Origin: Bacteroidales bacterium UBA6397
GTDB lineage: Bacteria > Bacteroidota > Bacteroidia > Bacteroidales > UBA932
DNA length: 64,000 nt
Direction: 5' to 3'
Assembly: GCA_002439875.1 (NCBI GenBank)
Contig: DJQB01000033.1
Location: 15,196-79,195 of the forward strand
Shown here: one piece after another, positions 54,870 through 63,180 of the stretch
How positions within the stretch are numbered: position 1 is the first letter of the stretch
Layout of the letters: every line of letters begins with the position of its first letter
The notes under the pieces: generated by a model
Databases searched by the model: none
The model's input: the letters and a program-made list of their open reading frames with translations, nothing else
Told to the model about the DNA's origin: nothing
Program-made: the position numbers and the translations under genes

Positions 54870-55829
54870 ATGAAACGCTTAGTGATTTATGTCTCATTGG
54901 CACTGTTTGCTTGTTTGTGCGCCTGCGGAGCCAAGTACACTGATCCGGATGACATAATTGTTCCAGAGACTTCTTCACCGGTCCAACTCGCTGACCCGTT
55001 CATTATGCTTGACGGGGACACTTACTACGCCTACGGCACACACGCTGACTCAGGAATAGAGGTCTTCACCTCTAACGATTTGAAAGAATGGACTTTCCAA
55101 GGACTCGCCCTTCAAAGCAAGGATGTCTGGGCGGACAGATGGTTCTGGGCACCGGAAGTCTATAAAGTCAACGGGAAGTACTATATGTACTACTCGGCCG
55201 ATGAACACATCTGTGCAGCGGTCTCCGACTCTCCGCTCGGTCCTTTTACTCAAAAGAACAAAACTCCGATGATAGCGGACGAGAAATGTATCGACAATTC
55301 ACTGTTCATCGATGATGATGGCAAGCCGTACCTCATTTTCGACAGGTTCAACGGTGGGCTGAACATCAATGTGGCCGAACTTGAGGATGACCTGCTCACC
55401 ATTAAAAGAGGGACTGTCACACCTTGCATCCACATGTCACAGAGCTGGGAGAAAGTCTATCCAACAGTGAACGAAGGCGGTTTCGTGATCAAACACAAAG
55501 GGTTGTACTACATGATATATTCCGCCAACAGCTACGAGAGTCCGAACTACGGAATCGGTTGTGCCACAGCCGAGAAAATCACCGGACCGTGGATCAAGTA
55601 CGACGAGAATCCCATCCTTCAGTTTCCTGGAAACCTTCAAGGAGTGGGACACGGGACGATATTTAAGGACAAGGAAGGACAACTCCGGATAGTGTATCAT
55701 TCGCATTGGAGCAAAACTTCCATCCATCCCAGAATCATGCACATAGGAAAAGTCAGCTTTGAGACTGTCAATGGCATTGACCGCATGAGGATAAGCAAGG
55801 ACTACATCACCCCTGAACAAAAGCGATAA
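54870..55829 (+). CDS. GH43 lipoprotein, first copy
   Basis: 319 aa from ATG 54870 (MKRLVIYVSL), lipobox in ALFACLCACG. Five-bladed propeller of GH43 with general base D42 (VQLADPFIMLDG), pKa modulator D142 (EKCIDNSLFIDDDG) and general acid E202 (YPTVNEGGFVIK); the WFWAPEVYKVNGKYYMYYSA block is typical. GH43 covers arabinofuranosidases, xylosidases and arabinanases. With the endo-arabinanase-like GH43 three genes on, arabinan side chains are the likely substrate. Lies between susD and an unknown secreted protein. Confidence 0.9.
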   Translation: MKRLVIYVSLALFACLCACGAKYTDPDDIIVPETSSPVQLADPFIMLDGDTYYAYGTHADSGIEVFTSNDLKEWTFQGLALQSKDVWADRWFWAPEVYKVNGKYYMYYSADEHICAAVSDSPLGPFTQKNKTPMIADEKCIDNSLFIDDDGKPYLIFDRFNGGLNINVAELEDDLLTIKRGTVTPCIHMSQSWEKVYPTVNEGGFVIKHKGLYYMIYSANSYESPNYGIGCATAEKITGPWIKYDENPILQFPGNLQGVGHGTIFKDKEGQLRIVYHSHWSKTSIHPRIMHIGKVSFETVNGIDRMRISKDYITPEQKR

Positions 55830-55850
55830 ACATAAAACACAAAACAACAA

Positions 55851-57899
55851 ATGAACTTAAAAACTATCACGTTACTGTTCTCTGTATTGATTGCGGGGAC
55901 ACTTTCAGCTCAGAGTCACTCCGACGCAAAGGCCTTGGACAACAAGGCTTTCTCCTATTCATTGGACCTGAAGACTCCCGGCAATCCGGCCACGCATCAC
56001 CAGTTGACTGCGGTGAGCACAGGCAATGGAGGACAGACACTGACAGCGGCGGAAAGCCTTCCGGTCGCCATATTCAGAAGCGAGACCAAGACTCCGGAAG
56101 GAGAGGCGATACGGGTGGTGATAACCGCTCTTGAAGATGTGAATCTCTCTTACGGAGAGTCCTATGCGACCGGACTCGCGCATTCCGACAACATGTTCTA
56201 CATGCCTGGGTTCTGGTACCGTCAGAATCTTCGCTCACCACAGACCGCTCCTTCTTTCCACACTTCTGACAGCTGGATCGTGAGGGAAGACCGGCTCAGC
56301 ACACCGCTCACTGCTGTCTTCTGCCCGTCAGACGGGAAAAGCTACTCGGTCATAAGGAAAGGCAATTTCACTTCCGAGGCCCTGACCACCCACAAAGAGG
56401 GCGAAGTCATTGTCTCCGGCAAGACTTCCGTCGGCTACACAGGCTTTGTGAATCAAGACGGAAAGACAGTGCTGAGGTACGGATTCCCTTACAGAGAGGA
56501 ACCTAAGACCTATATCAGGAAACTCACCTTGGCTCCGCCCGTCCAGGCCTTCCAGCATCTCAAGGCCGGGGAGAGCGTCATTTTGGAATGGGAGATCACC
56601 GGCAGAGAGGCAGTGGACTTCACCGACTGTGTCAGCAAGACATGGAGGTACTGCTACGACACCTTCCGCCCGCGGAAGGTTGAGGGGACATATTCAGTGG
56701 ATTTTATGAAGAAGACGATGAGCCGCTATTTCCTTGACTCTTATGTCGCTTCCACTCCGGTGAATTACTATGCAAGTCCGGAGATGGTTGTCGCGACTTG
56801 CGCCAGTCCGCAGAGAGCGGAGATCGGCTTCGTCGGAAGGACCCTGCTGAACGCCTTCAACGCCCTTGAATATGCCGAAGCGACTGGTGATGAAAGGCTT
56901 GCGGCGCAGGCGCGTTCCATCTTCGACTCATACCTCGAGCACGGCTTCTCCCAGGCAGGCTTCTTCGAGGAGGTCATCTACTGCCCTTCCGGAAAGACTA
57001 AGGAGACTCATTCCATCCGCCGTCAGTCAGAGGGAATCTATGCCATTCTCTACTACCTTGATTATGAGAAGCGTCAGGGAAGGCAGCACAAGGAATGGGA
57101 ATCAAAGATCAGGAATATGCTCGATCTTTTCCTCGGGATCCAGAACCCAGACGGAAGTTTCCCTCGCAAGTTCAAGGACGACCTCTCGCTGTTTGACCCT
57201 TCTACCGGCAGCACGCCATCAGCGACCCTGCCGCTGGTGATGGGTTACAAGTACTTCAAGGACAAGAGATATCTGGAAAGCGCGAAGAGGACGGTGGATT
57301 ACCTTGAGAAGGATCTGATCAGCAAGGCTGACTATTTCTCTTCGACTCTTGACGCCAACTGCGAGGACAAGGAAGCGTCCCTGTACGCAGCCACGGCTGT
57401 CTATTACCTTGCCTTGGCCACAAGCGGGGAAGAACGTGACCACTATGCGGATCTGGCCCGCAAGGCCTCGTATTTCGCGATATCATGGTACTACACGTGG
57501 GATGTTCCGTTCGCTCAGGGACAGATGCTCGGAGATCTCGGATTCAAGTCCAGGGGCTGGGGCAACGTCTCGGTGGAGAACAATCACATCGATGTGTTTG
57601 TGTTCGATTTCGCTGATGTGCTGAGATGGCTGTCGGACAATTACGGAGAGAAACGCTTCGGGGAGTTCGCCGAGGTGATCTCCACCTCGATGAGACAGCT
57701 GCTGCCGTTCGAGGAACATCTTTGCGGAGTAGCCAAGACCGGCTACTATCCGGAGGTCGTCCAGCACACCAACTGGGACTATGGTCGCAACGGTAAGGGC
57801 TTCTACAACGACATCTTCGCCCCTGGCTGGACAGTCGCCTCGATGTGGGAACTGCTCACCCCAGGCCGCGCCGAACGTTTCCTTGAGCGCAAAAAGTAA
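55851..57899 (+). CDS. Secreted protein of unknown family, predicted beta domain plus helical barrel
   Basis: 682 aa with signal peptide MNLKTITLLFSVLIAGTLSA. I cannot name the family. Residues about 30-260 look like a beta-sandwich (AIRVVITALEDVNLSYGES). From about 290 on, paired helices separated by loops rich in aromatic and acidic residues suggest an (alpha/alpha)6 barrel: GFVGRTLLNAFNALEYAEAT, EEVIYCPSGKTKETHSIRRQ, GIQNPDGSFPRKFKDD and WGNVSVENNHIDVFVFDF. Such barrels occur in glycosidases and lyases. It lies 21 bases after one GH43 gene and 98 bases before another, so an enzyme for the same glycan is likely; catalytic residues cannot be assigned. Confidence 0.65.
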   Translation: MNLKTITLLFSVLIAGTLSAQSHSDAKALDNKAFSYSLDLKTPGNPATHHQLTAVSTGNGGQTLTAAESLPVAIFRSETKTPEGEAIRVVITALEDVNLSYGESYATGLAHSDNMFYMPGFWYRQNLRSPQTAPSFHTSDSWIVREDRLSTPLTAVFCPSDGKSYSVIRKGNFTSEALTTHKEGEVIVSGKTSVGYTGFVNQDGKTVLRYGFPYREEPKTYIRKLTLAPPVQAFQHLKAGESVILEWEITGREAVDFTDCVSKTWRYCYDTFRPRKVEGTYSVDFMKKTMSRYFLDSYVASTPVNYYASPEMVVATCASPQRAEIGFVGRTLLNAFNALEYAEATGDERLAAQARSIFDSYLEHGFSQAGFFEEVIYCPSGKTKETHSIRRQSEGIYAILYYLDYEKRQGRQHKEWESKIRNMLDLFLGIQNPDGSFPRKFKDDLSLFDPSTGSTPSATLPLVMGYKYFKDKRYLESAKRTVDYLEKDLISKADYFSSTLDANCEDKEASLYAATAVYYLALATSGEERDHYADLARKASYFAISWYYTWDVPFAQGQMLGDLGFKSRGWGNVSVENNHIDVFVFDFADVLRWLSDNYGEKRFGEFAEVISTSMRQLLPFEEHLCGVAKTGYYPEVVQHTNWDYGRNGKGFYNDIFAPGWTVASMWELLTPGRAERFLERKK

Positions 57900-57918
57900 A
57901 GTTTCGAACCAACCAAGA

Positions 57919-57975
57919 AGCTGTTTTGATTTGCTTGAGATGTTCTTTGAAGTGAAAAATCATCAATCAAAACAG
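57919..57975 (+). repeat. Dispersed repeat, copy 2, with inverse arms
   Basis: Matches the copy at 44304. CTGTTTTGATT (57921-57931) is the exact inverse of AATCAAAACAG (57965-57975), forming a 55-bp stem-loop between two PUL genes. Confidence 0.55.
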
Positions 57976-57997
57976 TTTCCAAAGAATAGTGACTAAG

Positions 57998-59050
57998 ATG
58001 AGCAAGCATCGGTTCATAGCTATCGCCCTGCTGACCGTCCTTGGAGGTACAGCCTGTCTGTGCTGCGGAAAAAAGTATCTAGATCCTGACGAGATCAAGG
58101 TTACTGATCAACCATCGACCGGGAATGACACTGAATATTCAAACCCGGTCATCCGCAGAAGCCTTCCTGACCCGACCGTCATCAAGGCTGACGACAACTG
58201 CTTCTACCTGTATGCCACCGAGGATGTCCGGAATGTGCCGATCTACAAATCCCGGAATTTGGTGGACTGGCAGTTCGTTGGCACGGCCTTCTCCGAATCG
58301 ACAAGGCCTACGTTCGAGGAGGACGGCGGGATCTGGGCCCCGGACATAAACAAGATAGGAGACAAGTACGTTCTCTACTATTCAATGTCGGTCTGGGGCG
58401 GTGAGTGGACGTGCGGGATCGGATGCGCTGTGGCGTCCGGTCCCTGCGGTCCGTTCATAGACCAAGGGATGATGTTCAGGAGCAACGGCATAAAAGTTCA
58501 GAACAGCATCGACCCGTTCTACATTGAGGACGGGGGCAGGAAATATCTGTTCTGGGGCAGCTTTCACGGAATATACTATGCCGAGCTGTCGTCCGACGGT
58601 CTGTCCCTGAAAGCTGGGGCAACGCCTGTCCAAGTGGCCGGGACAGCCTACGAAGGCACTTATATTCACAAAAAAGACGGGAAATACTATCTTTTCGCCT
58701 CGATCGGCAGCTGCTGCGAGGGTCTCAACAGCAACTACACCACTGTCGTAGGGCGTTCGGACAATCTGTTCGGCCCCTACCTGAACCGGAAAGGCGAATC
58801 AATGATGGACAACCGCCACGAGGTATTCATCCATGGCAACGACCGCTTCAAGGGCACTGGCCACAACTCCGAGATCGTGACCGATGACTCCGGTCAGGAC
58901 TGGATCCTGTACCACGGCTACGACTCGGAAGGTCCCAGCGGCAGGCTGCTCTTCCTGGATCAGGTGCGGTGGAACGACGGCTGGCCGTACATAGATGGCG
59001 ACTCACCGTCCGTCAAGGCGAGACGACCGGACTTTGGAAACGGCTCGTAA
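57998..59050 (+). CDS. GH43 endo-arabinanase-like lipoprotein
   Basis: 350 aa from ATG 57998 (MSKHRFIAIALLTVLGG), lipobox near C20/C23. Base D58 (RRSLPDPTVIKADD), D172 (QNSIDPFYIEDGGRKYLFWG) and acid E219 (AYEGTYIHKKDGKYYLF). The SCCEGLNSNYTTVVGRSDNLFGPY block and NGVKVQNSIDPF-type segment are those of arabinan endo-1,5-alpha-L-arabinosidases. This gives the best clue to the PUL substrate. Last gene of the locus, followed by palindromic element C with a strong terminator core. Confidence 0.88.
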   Translation: MSKHRFIAIALLTVLGGTACLCCGKKYLDPDEIKVTDQPSTGNDTEYSNPVIRRSLPDPTVIKADDNCFYLYATEDVRNVPIYKSRNLVDWQFVGTAFSESTRPTFEEDGGIWAPDINKIGDKYVLYYSMSVWGGEWTCGIGCAVASGPCGPFIDQGMMFRSNGIKVQNSIDPFYIEDGGRKYLFWGSFHGIYYAELSSDGLSLKAGATPVQVAGTAYEGTYIHKKDGKYYLFASIGSCCEGLNSNYTTVVGRSDNLFGPYLNRKGESMMDNRHEVFIHGNDRFKGTGHNSEIVTDDSGQDWILYHGYDSEGPSGRLLFLDQVRWNDGWPYIDGDSPSVKARRPDFGNGS

Positions 59051-59137
59051 AAGGATGACACTGCTGGTCAGCGTCCATAGCACCTTTTGCAAAGGTTAGA
59101 CGAACGGACGTGGGCTTAGGTGAGGTAAAACTTATAC

Positions 59138-59250
59138 CCGTGGAGGGCAACATCTTGATTATCTGAATATCACCATACCCTACTCCTACCCCGCACGGGT
59201 GGGAGTAGGTGTTTTTAATCAAATCACTTTCAACGCATTAGCCTCCATGC
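59138..59250. repeat. 113-bp palindromic element, copy C
   Basis: Starts CCGTGGAGGGCAAC and ends TTAGCCTCCATGC. The core hairpin (59179-59209) is the strongest of the three copies. Located 87 bases after the GH43 stop codon. Confidence 0.7.
59179..59216 (+). terminator. Terminator of the arabinan PUL, core of element C
   Basis: CCTACTCCTACCC pairs over 13 bp (one G-U) with GGGTGGGAGTAGG around a five-base loop and is followed by TGTTTTTA. Confidence 0.75.
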
Positions 59251-59320
59251 CTACTTAAAATAGTTTGGTAATCTGGAAAGGAAGGTCGTGGCTCACTTTA
59301 TCAGTGATTGTCAAGTCGCC

Positions 59321-59512
59321 TCGACAGGCTCAGTGATTGGTGGGAAGTGTAAAGTTTCTTTACAGTCAGTGTTAAATTTCTTTACACATACGTATATCAA
59401 CAAACTCAGGATATTACTGAATGACAATCAGTTGAATCTTTTGGCACAAAAAATGGATTATGCATACTCCGGTTTTGGCGAATGGCGGTTTGGATGGTCG
59501 TTTCGACAGGCT
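59321..59512. repeat. Dispersed CGACAGGCT repeat, two of four copies
   Basis: CTCGACAGGCTC at 59320-59331 and TTCGACAGGCTC at 59502-59513. The same core occurs in intergenic DNA at 35709-35719 and 45874-45884. Confidence 0.5.
59348..59386. promoter_or_regulatory. Tandem TGTAAAG-TTT-CTTTACA dyads
   Basis: A perfect 7-bp dyad at 59348-59364 and a near copy at 59370-59386 (TGTTAAATTTCTTTACA), offset by 22 bp, about two helical turns. The same half-site forms the dyad upstream of the phosphate-type operon at 22683. Confidence 0.45.
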
Positions 59513-59706
59513 CTCAACCATCACCAGGGAAACAATCTGATGATGGTTATCTGACCAACACGTTGCCCATTGAATTTGCTGATTGTTGGTGAGTTCTTCG
59601 AACCACGGTAGGTGAACCTGCCAGGCAAGAGTTGTTGAGATTGTCGAAAAGTCCATTGGTAAAAGACTGACGAAAGCCAAGTTTTGTTTGACAAAGGAGC
59701 ATGACA

Positions 59707-62094
59707 ATGAAATATTTCTTTAGGTTTCTGAGGAACAATCCGCTCTATGCGGTGATCAATGTGGTGGGGCTGGCGCTCTCGCTGATGTTCGTGATACTGA
59801 TCGGGGACTACACCTACAGACAGATCAGCATCGACAAATGGCACAAGAACCATGAAAGGATATATGTGCTGGGCACAAATGACAATCTCCTGTCTTGGCC
59901 GGACTGTGCCCACTCGCTCAAGGACAGATACCCGGAGGTGGAGGATGCCTGCTGCGTTCACATGCACAACGGAAAGATCAAGCACGAAGACAGAATCTAC
60001 GAGGAGTCACAGGGCGACAATGCCGGCAACATAATGCTCGCGGACTCCAACTTCTTCAGGTTCTTTGACTTCAAGATGGTTCAAGGAGACTGGGAGACCG
60101 CACTGGACAGCCCGGAGAAATGCGTTGTCACAGAATCACTTGCCAAGACCTTGTTCCCAGACGGGAATGTCCTCGGACAGTCGCTCCAGATCGAGGGGAC
60201 ACGGTATGTCTTTGTAAGTGATGAGAATGGAGATCCGTACGACAGCTCGCTCGTTTACACCGTCTCAGGGGTTATCAAGGATCTGGACAAGACCGTGCTC
60301 CTGAACGAGACTGCGGTCATCGCCAATCTCGAACGCGCTCCGCAGGTTCTCGGCTACAGACTCCGCAACGACTTGATGGCAAGCGGTCCGTTGGGCTCGA
60401 CGCTGTCTTTCGTGATGATGAGACCGGGAGCCAATCTCAACGACAAAATCGACAATCTGACCGCCTACTGCAAGGAAAGCATCCCTATGCTCAACTTCTA
60501 CGGTGACACAAAAGCCGCCCTCATCCCGCTCGATGGGCTGATGTTCGCTCCGCAAAACACCGGTGCGGGCCTCCAGACCGGAGACAAGAGTCTTTTAGGA
60601 ATATTGCTGGCCGTGGTTCTGGCGATACTGATGTTCGCAGTCACGAACTACATCAACCTCACGGTCGCAAACACTGGCTTCCGCGCTAAGGAAATGGCCA
60701 CCAGAAGACTTCTCGGCAGCAATGGTCTGGGAATATCCTTGGAGCTGATCGGGGAATCGACCCTTATGGTGTTCATCTCCTTCATCATCGGCGGAGCGCT
60801 GGCGCTTCTGCTTGAGGACAAGATGGCCGTGCTTTTCAAAGGGAAAATCGACATCCTCAAGGACATCAACTTCTCCACGGTCTCGGTCAGCCTGATGTTC
60901 ATTGTCCTGACCGGAATCATCTCCGGAATAATGCCTACCGTCCAGCTCTCGAAGTACAAGCCGATCGATGTGGTGAAAGGTTCGTTCCGCTACCACTCCA
61001 AGATGGTGCTCAGCAGGATATTCATCATCCTTCAGAATGTGATCACGATGACGATGATGACAGCGACCATGACAATCCTGCTCCAGATGGACCATCTGGT
61101 CAAGGCGCCGCTTGGGTACAACACCGAGAATATCTTCAGGATCAGCTCCGACAACCCGGAGGTTATGAGAAACACTCTGAAAGGCCAGCCATTCATCCAA
61201 GGAATAGGCTCGTTCTCAGGCACATCCCTTGACGGCAACTATCGGTCGATGAGTCCCCGCACAGACAAGGACAACAAGAATCTTCTGGTTTATCTCACGA
61301 CCTGGGACAAGGAGTTCATCGACATAATGGGAATCAACCTGATCAAGGACAACCACCTTTCAGGCGATGTGAAATACATCAACGAGGAACTCGCAGGAAA
61401 ACTTGGGCTTAAAGACGATGAGACAGAAATATCCTGGGGCGATGATAAAGGTACAACACAGGTCGCGGGAATATTCTCCAATTTCCACATGACAAACGTC
61501 CTCGATCCTTACCAGCCGTTCATCATCACTGTCAAGGACACGGATGAGATAGAGGATCCGAACTTCATGGTCAAGACCGACGGTTCCCCTGACGCATGGA
61601 AGAAACTCTGTGACCTTGTAAAGGAGGTTGACGGGACTTCCGAGGATCTTGACTGGAAAGTGCAGAGTGTGGATGCCACGGTTAGGGCCTCGTTGGAGGA
61701 GGAGAAGAACACGATGAGGATCGTGGGCATATTCACAGGCGTGGCAGTGCTCATCTCCATCCTCGGCTTCATCGGGATGTCGCTGTTCTTCATCAGGCAA
61801 CGCAGGAAGGAGATCGGTGTGCGCCGCATCATGGGAAGCACCACGAACGAGGTTCTCTCCCTGCTTCTTACGAAGTTCTGCGCCCCGCTTCTGGTGTCGT
61901 TCATCTTCTCGGTTCCGATCTCATGGTTCGTGATGGACAAGTGGCTGGAAGGCTTCTCGTACCGCATCGGACTGAACCTGTGGATATTCATAGCCTCCGG
62001 TGCTGTCTCCCTCCTGATCGCCATCATCTCGATCTTCTTCCAAACCCTCCACGCCGCCCATTCCAACCCTGCCGACGCCATCCGCGCGGAGTGA
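59707..62094 (+). CDS. FtsX/MacB-type ABC transporter permease
   Basis: 795 aa from ATG 59707 (MKYFFRFLRNNPLYAVINVV), preferred over ATG 59701 because AAGGAG stands seven bases upstream, a rare clear Shine-Dalgarno here. One helix near residue 20, a large periplasmic MacB_PCD domain, three helices in the middle (about 295-430: TNYINLTVANTGFRAKEMAT), a second periplasmic domain, then the FtsX end with QRRKEIGVRRIMGSTTNEVL. Two-module permeases of this sort work with a MacB-type ATPase in exporting or mechanical-signal roles, but no ATPase gene is adjacent, so it is an orphan here. Confidence 0.88.
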   Translation: MKYFFRFLRNNPLYAVINVVGLALSLMFVILIGDYTYRQISIDKWHKNHERIYVLGTNDNLLSWPDCAHSLKDRYPEVEDACCVHMHNGKIKHEDRIYEESQGDNAGNIMLADSNFFRFFDFKMVQGDWETALDSPEKCVVTESLAKTLFPDGNVLGQSLQIEGTRYVFVSDENGDPYDSSLVYTVSGVIKDLDKTVLLNETAVIANLERAPQVLGYRLRNDLMASGPLGSTLSFVMMRPGANLNDKIDNLTAYCKESIPMLNFYGDTKAALIPLDGLMFAPQNTGAGLQTGDKSLLGILLAVVLAILMFAVTNYINLTVANTGFRAKEMATRRLLGSNGLGISLELIGESTLMVFISFIIGGALALLLEDKMAVLFKGKIDILKDINFSTVSVSLMFIVLTGIISGIMPTVQLSKYKPIDVVKGSFRYHSKMVLSRIFIILQNVITMTMMTATMTILLQMDHLVKAPLGYNTENIFRISSDNPEVMRNTLKGQPFIQGIGSFSGTSLDGNYRSMSPRTDKDNKNLLVYLTTWDKEFIDIMGINLIKDNHLSGDVKYINEELAGKLGLKDDETEISWGDDKGTTQVAGIFSNFHMTNVLDPYQPFIITVKDTDEIEDPNFMVKTDGSPDAWKKLCDLVKEVDGTSEDLDWKVQSVDATVRASLEEEKNTMRIVGIFTGVAVLISILGFIGMSLFFIRQRRKEIGVRRIMGSTTNEVLSLLLTKFCAPLLVSFIFSVPISWFVMDKWLEGFSYRIGLNLWIFIASGAVSLLIAIISIFFQTLHAAHSNPADAIRAE

Positions 62095-62207
62095 CATCCT
62101 TAGGCACATCATTCCGGCAACACACCCCATAGCAAGATCTGGATAGGCAATATTCAATAAACGTAAGATATTTTACTGTAATAAGTATAACTATTCGCAA
62201 GATTGAT

Positions 62208-62215
62208 TACTTTTG
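62208..62215 (+). promoter_or_regulatory. -7 box TACTTTTG before the glsA-like gene
   Basis: Matches TAnnTTTG 19 bases before ATG 62234. No TTTG at -33. Confidence 0.4.
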
Positions 62216-62233
62216 CAGATAAATAAAGAGACG

Positions 62234-63148
62234 ATGCAGAGGGATTGTTCGGAATATGCGATTGATATAGGCAAGATTGTCAGGGAAAGAACCGGGAAAA
62301 ACATTCCTCGGTTCTTGGTCCGATGGATGGAAAGATTCATCCATCAGGATTTCATCAACGGATTTCTGACTCAAGGTTTTGAAGGGACGGAATTCTGCCG
62401 GAAATGCCTTGAGTATCTTGATGTCAAAATAGATGTGAAGGGGCTTGAGAATCTTGATGCGGCAATAGGAGATAACACGCAAGCTATGAATATGCCTGAC
62501 AACAGCGACCCTGTTTCCAGACTGGCCGTTGGCGCGGTCGACAGGGTCAGACTGACATTCGCATCCAACCATCCGCTCGGAGGAGTTGACGGAATAGCGT
62601 TGCTTGGGGTCATCAGCGAGAGGACCGGAAAGCCCGTCCGGCTGCTTGTCAATGATTTTTTAATGAATATCAAGCCTATAGCCTCGCTGTCAGTGCCGGT
62701 CAACAAGATGGGCGGACAGAGCCGCAATCTTCCTGCTCAGGTCAGGACAATCTATGAGAGCGATGATGACATCCTGGTGTTTCCCGCCGGGAAATGCTCA
62801 CGGAAGATGAACGGACATATTCAAGACACCGCCTGGAGCAAGTCCTTTGTCAGTCAAAGCGTTGCAACGGGAAGGTTGATAGTGCCGGTCAGATTCTTCG
62901 GAGAAAACTCGAAGCGGTTCTACCGTGTGGAATCCCTACGTGAGTGGCTTGGCATCAGATTCAACATCGGGATGATGCTTCTTCCGGATGAGCTGTACCG
63001 CGCAAGGCACAAACGGTTCAGGATAATGTTCGGCAAACCGATCTCTCCGGCTGAAATGGATGGGGCACTATCCCCGCTTCAGTGGGCGGAGAGGATAAGG
63101 GACGAAGTCTATCGCCTGGAATGGGGCAGCGAAAACATAAACGAATAA
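62234..63148 (+). CDS. glsA: PlsC-like acyltransferase, GlsA type (glycine-lipid O-acyltransferase)
   Basis: 304 aa from ATG 62234 (MQRDCSEYAIDIGKIV); the -7 box lies across the earlier TTG. The acceptor motif is SNHPLGGVDGIALL, with H113 and D119 five residues apart rather than the four of classical PlsC (HX4D). Other blocks: RTGKPVRLLVNDFLMNIKPI, EGKCSRK-like VFPAGKCSRKMNGHIQD and IMFGKPISPAEMD. In Bacteroides, glsA (O-acyltransferase) and glsB (N-acyltransferase) adjacent genes make glycine lipids of the outer membrane. The following gene is the matching GNAT protein, which supports this reading. Confidence 0.8.
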   Translation: MQRDCSEYAIDIGKIVRERTGKNIPRFLVRWMERFIHQDFINGFLTQGFEGTEFCRKCLEYLDVKIDVKGLENLDAAIGDNTQAMNMPDNSDPVSRLAVGAVDRVRLTFASNHPLGGVDGIALLGVISERTGKPVRLLVNDFLMNIKPIASLSVPVNKMGGQSRNLPAQVRTIYESDDDILVFPAGKCSRKMNGHIQDTAWSKSFVSQSVATGRLIVPVRFFGENSKRFYRVESLREWLGIRFNIGMMLLPDELYRARHKRFRIMFGKPISPAEMDGALSPLQWAERIRDEVYRLEWGSENINE

Positions 63149-63180
63149 GAAGCGGATTTATCAAAATATCAAAAGAAAAT

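Larger units (their letters stand above)
59051..59700. other. 650-bp intergenic region rich in repeats, no gene
   Basis: In order: small dyad ACCTTT-TGC-AAAGGT (59082-59096), 113-bp element C with terminator (59138-59250), two CGACAGGCT repeats (59322-59330, 59504-59512), a TCAGTGATTG direct repeat around the first of them, two TGTAAAG-type dyads (59348-59386) and inverse arms AACCATCA/TGATGGTT (59516-59548). Short open frames on both strands have no codon character. Confidence 0.65.

Noticed and set aside
59288..59707. Short open frames on both strands before the FtsX-type permease
   Set aside because: They cross dispersed repeats and dyads, lack codon bias, and show no similarity to any family I know.
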